A stretch of DNA of 64,000 nt from Devosia marina (GTDB taxonomy: Bacteria; Pseudomonadota; Alphaproteobacteria; Rhizobiales; Devosiaceae). A program made the position numbers and the translations under genes. Below are positions 63,949-64,000 of the stretch, one piece after another (the stretch's first letter is position 1; each line of letters opens with the position of its first letter). The DNA lies in contig NZ_WQRF01000005.1 of NCBI RefSeq assembly GCF_009758415.1, positions 62,001-126,000 on the forward strand, written 5' to 3'. The notes under the pieces are model-generated. The model saw only the letters and a program-made list of their open reading frames with translations, had not been told where the DNA came from and searched no databases.

Positions 63949-64000
63949 ATGCTTGTCTGCCAGTGCAATATGATCACCTCGAGAGAGATCGAGGATATCG
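63949..64000 (+). CDS. bfd: bacterioferritin-associated ferredoxin, first residues
   Basis: The last 52 bases encode MLVCQCNMITSREIEDI, the start of a Bfd-type 2Fe-2S protein (first two cluster cysteines in VCQCN). Bfd releases iron from bacterioferritin under iron limitation. The gene continues beyond the window. Upstream, CATTCAGGAATG (63892-63903) is a short dyad that might be an iron-regulator site. Region 63767-63948 has no other gene. Confidence 0.75.
   Translation, partial: MLVCQCNMITSREIEDI

Overview
The window looks like GC-rich chromosomal DNA of an alphaproteobacterium of the order Hyphomicrobiales, most likely a Devosia-like organism. The pointers are a CpdR cell-cycle regulator, an inositol-monophosphatase-type histidinol phosphatase, a ROSE-like leader in front of an IbpA-type heat-shock protein, TRAP transporters, and an initiator tRNA and tandem tRNA-Val genes of alphaproteobacterial type. 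This placement comes from gene content read by eye, not from a database search. Genes are packed tightly: most convergent neighbours end within a few bases of each other and several share stop-codon bases.

Layout. 0-10.7 kb: end of an ABC exporter ATPase and its FtsX-type permease, a LysR regulator, a methyltransferase, a HerA-like ATPase, an aldose epimerase-like protein, HrpB helicase, MsrB and an FMN-binding flavoprotein. 10.9-15.7 kb: two tRNA-Val genes, cpdR, N-formylglutamate amidohydrolase, hisN, a lysophospholipase-like hydrolase, and a small heat-shock gene with a heat-shock sigma promoter and candidate RNA thermometer. 15.8-18.6 kb: an arsenic-type unit (ArsR, DUF6428, MFS transporter) and dps. 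19-26 kb: gltB, gltD and hpt.

26-45 kb is mainly carbon metabolism. A UxaA-family dehydratase, a GntR regulator, fucose mutarotase (FucU) and a fumarylacetoacetase-family hydrolase form a probable non-phosphorylative sugar pathway. The perfect palindrome CTAACATGTTAG lies upstream of gntR, of the hydrolase gene and, 15 kb away, of an lldD-type 2-hydroxyacid dehydrogenase gene. I infer a regulon whose last steps give pyruvate plus lactate (or a related hydroxyacid), which LldD then oxidises. Also here are nadB, a cytochrome c/thioredoxin/CcdA cluster, a PfkB kinase, TRAP genes (dctQM and a separate dctP), an SDR, an ABC-F ATPase and a lipoprotein/ECF sigma/anti-sigma module.

44.7-55 kb: modBA without a visible modC, a DUF559 nuclease-like gene between inverted copies of a GC-rich palindromic repeat, eda, nadA, ridA, small exported or acetyltransferase-like proteins, a membrane diguanylate cyclase, an esterase and sdaA. 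55.2-60.9 kb looks like a mosaic accessory segment. It holds a decayed vanB fragment, a lone exported protein, and a VanA/VanB-type demethylase operon with its own GntR regulator and a divergent MetE-like methyltransferase. The operon and methyltransferase are bracketed by a 43-bp direct repeat, one copy of which is the 3' end and terminator of the initiator tRNA. 61-64 kb: an aldo/keto reductase, a DUF599 membrane protein, an esterase and the first codons of a bacterioferritin-associated ferredoxin.

No insertion sequence, integrase, CRISPR array or rRNA was seen.
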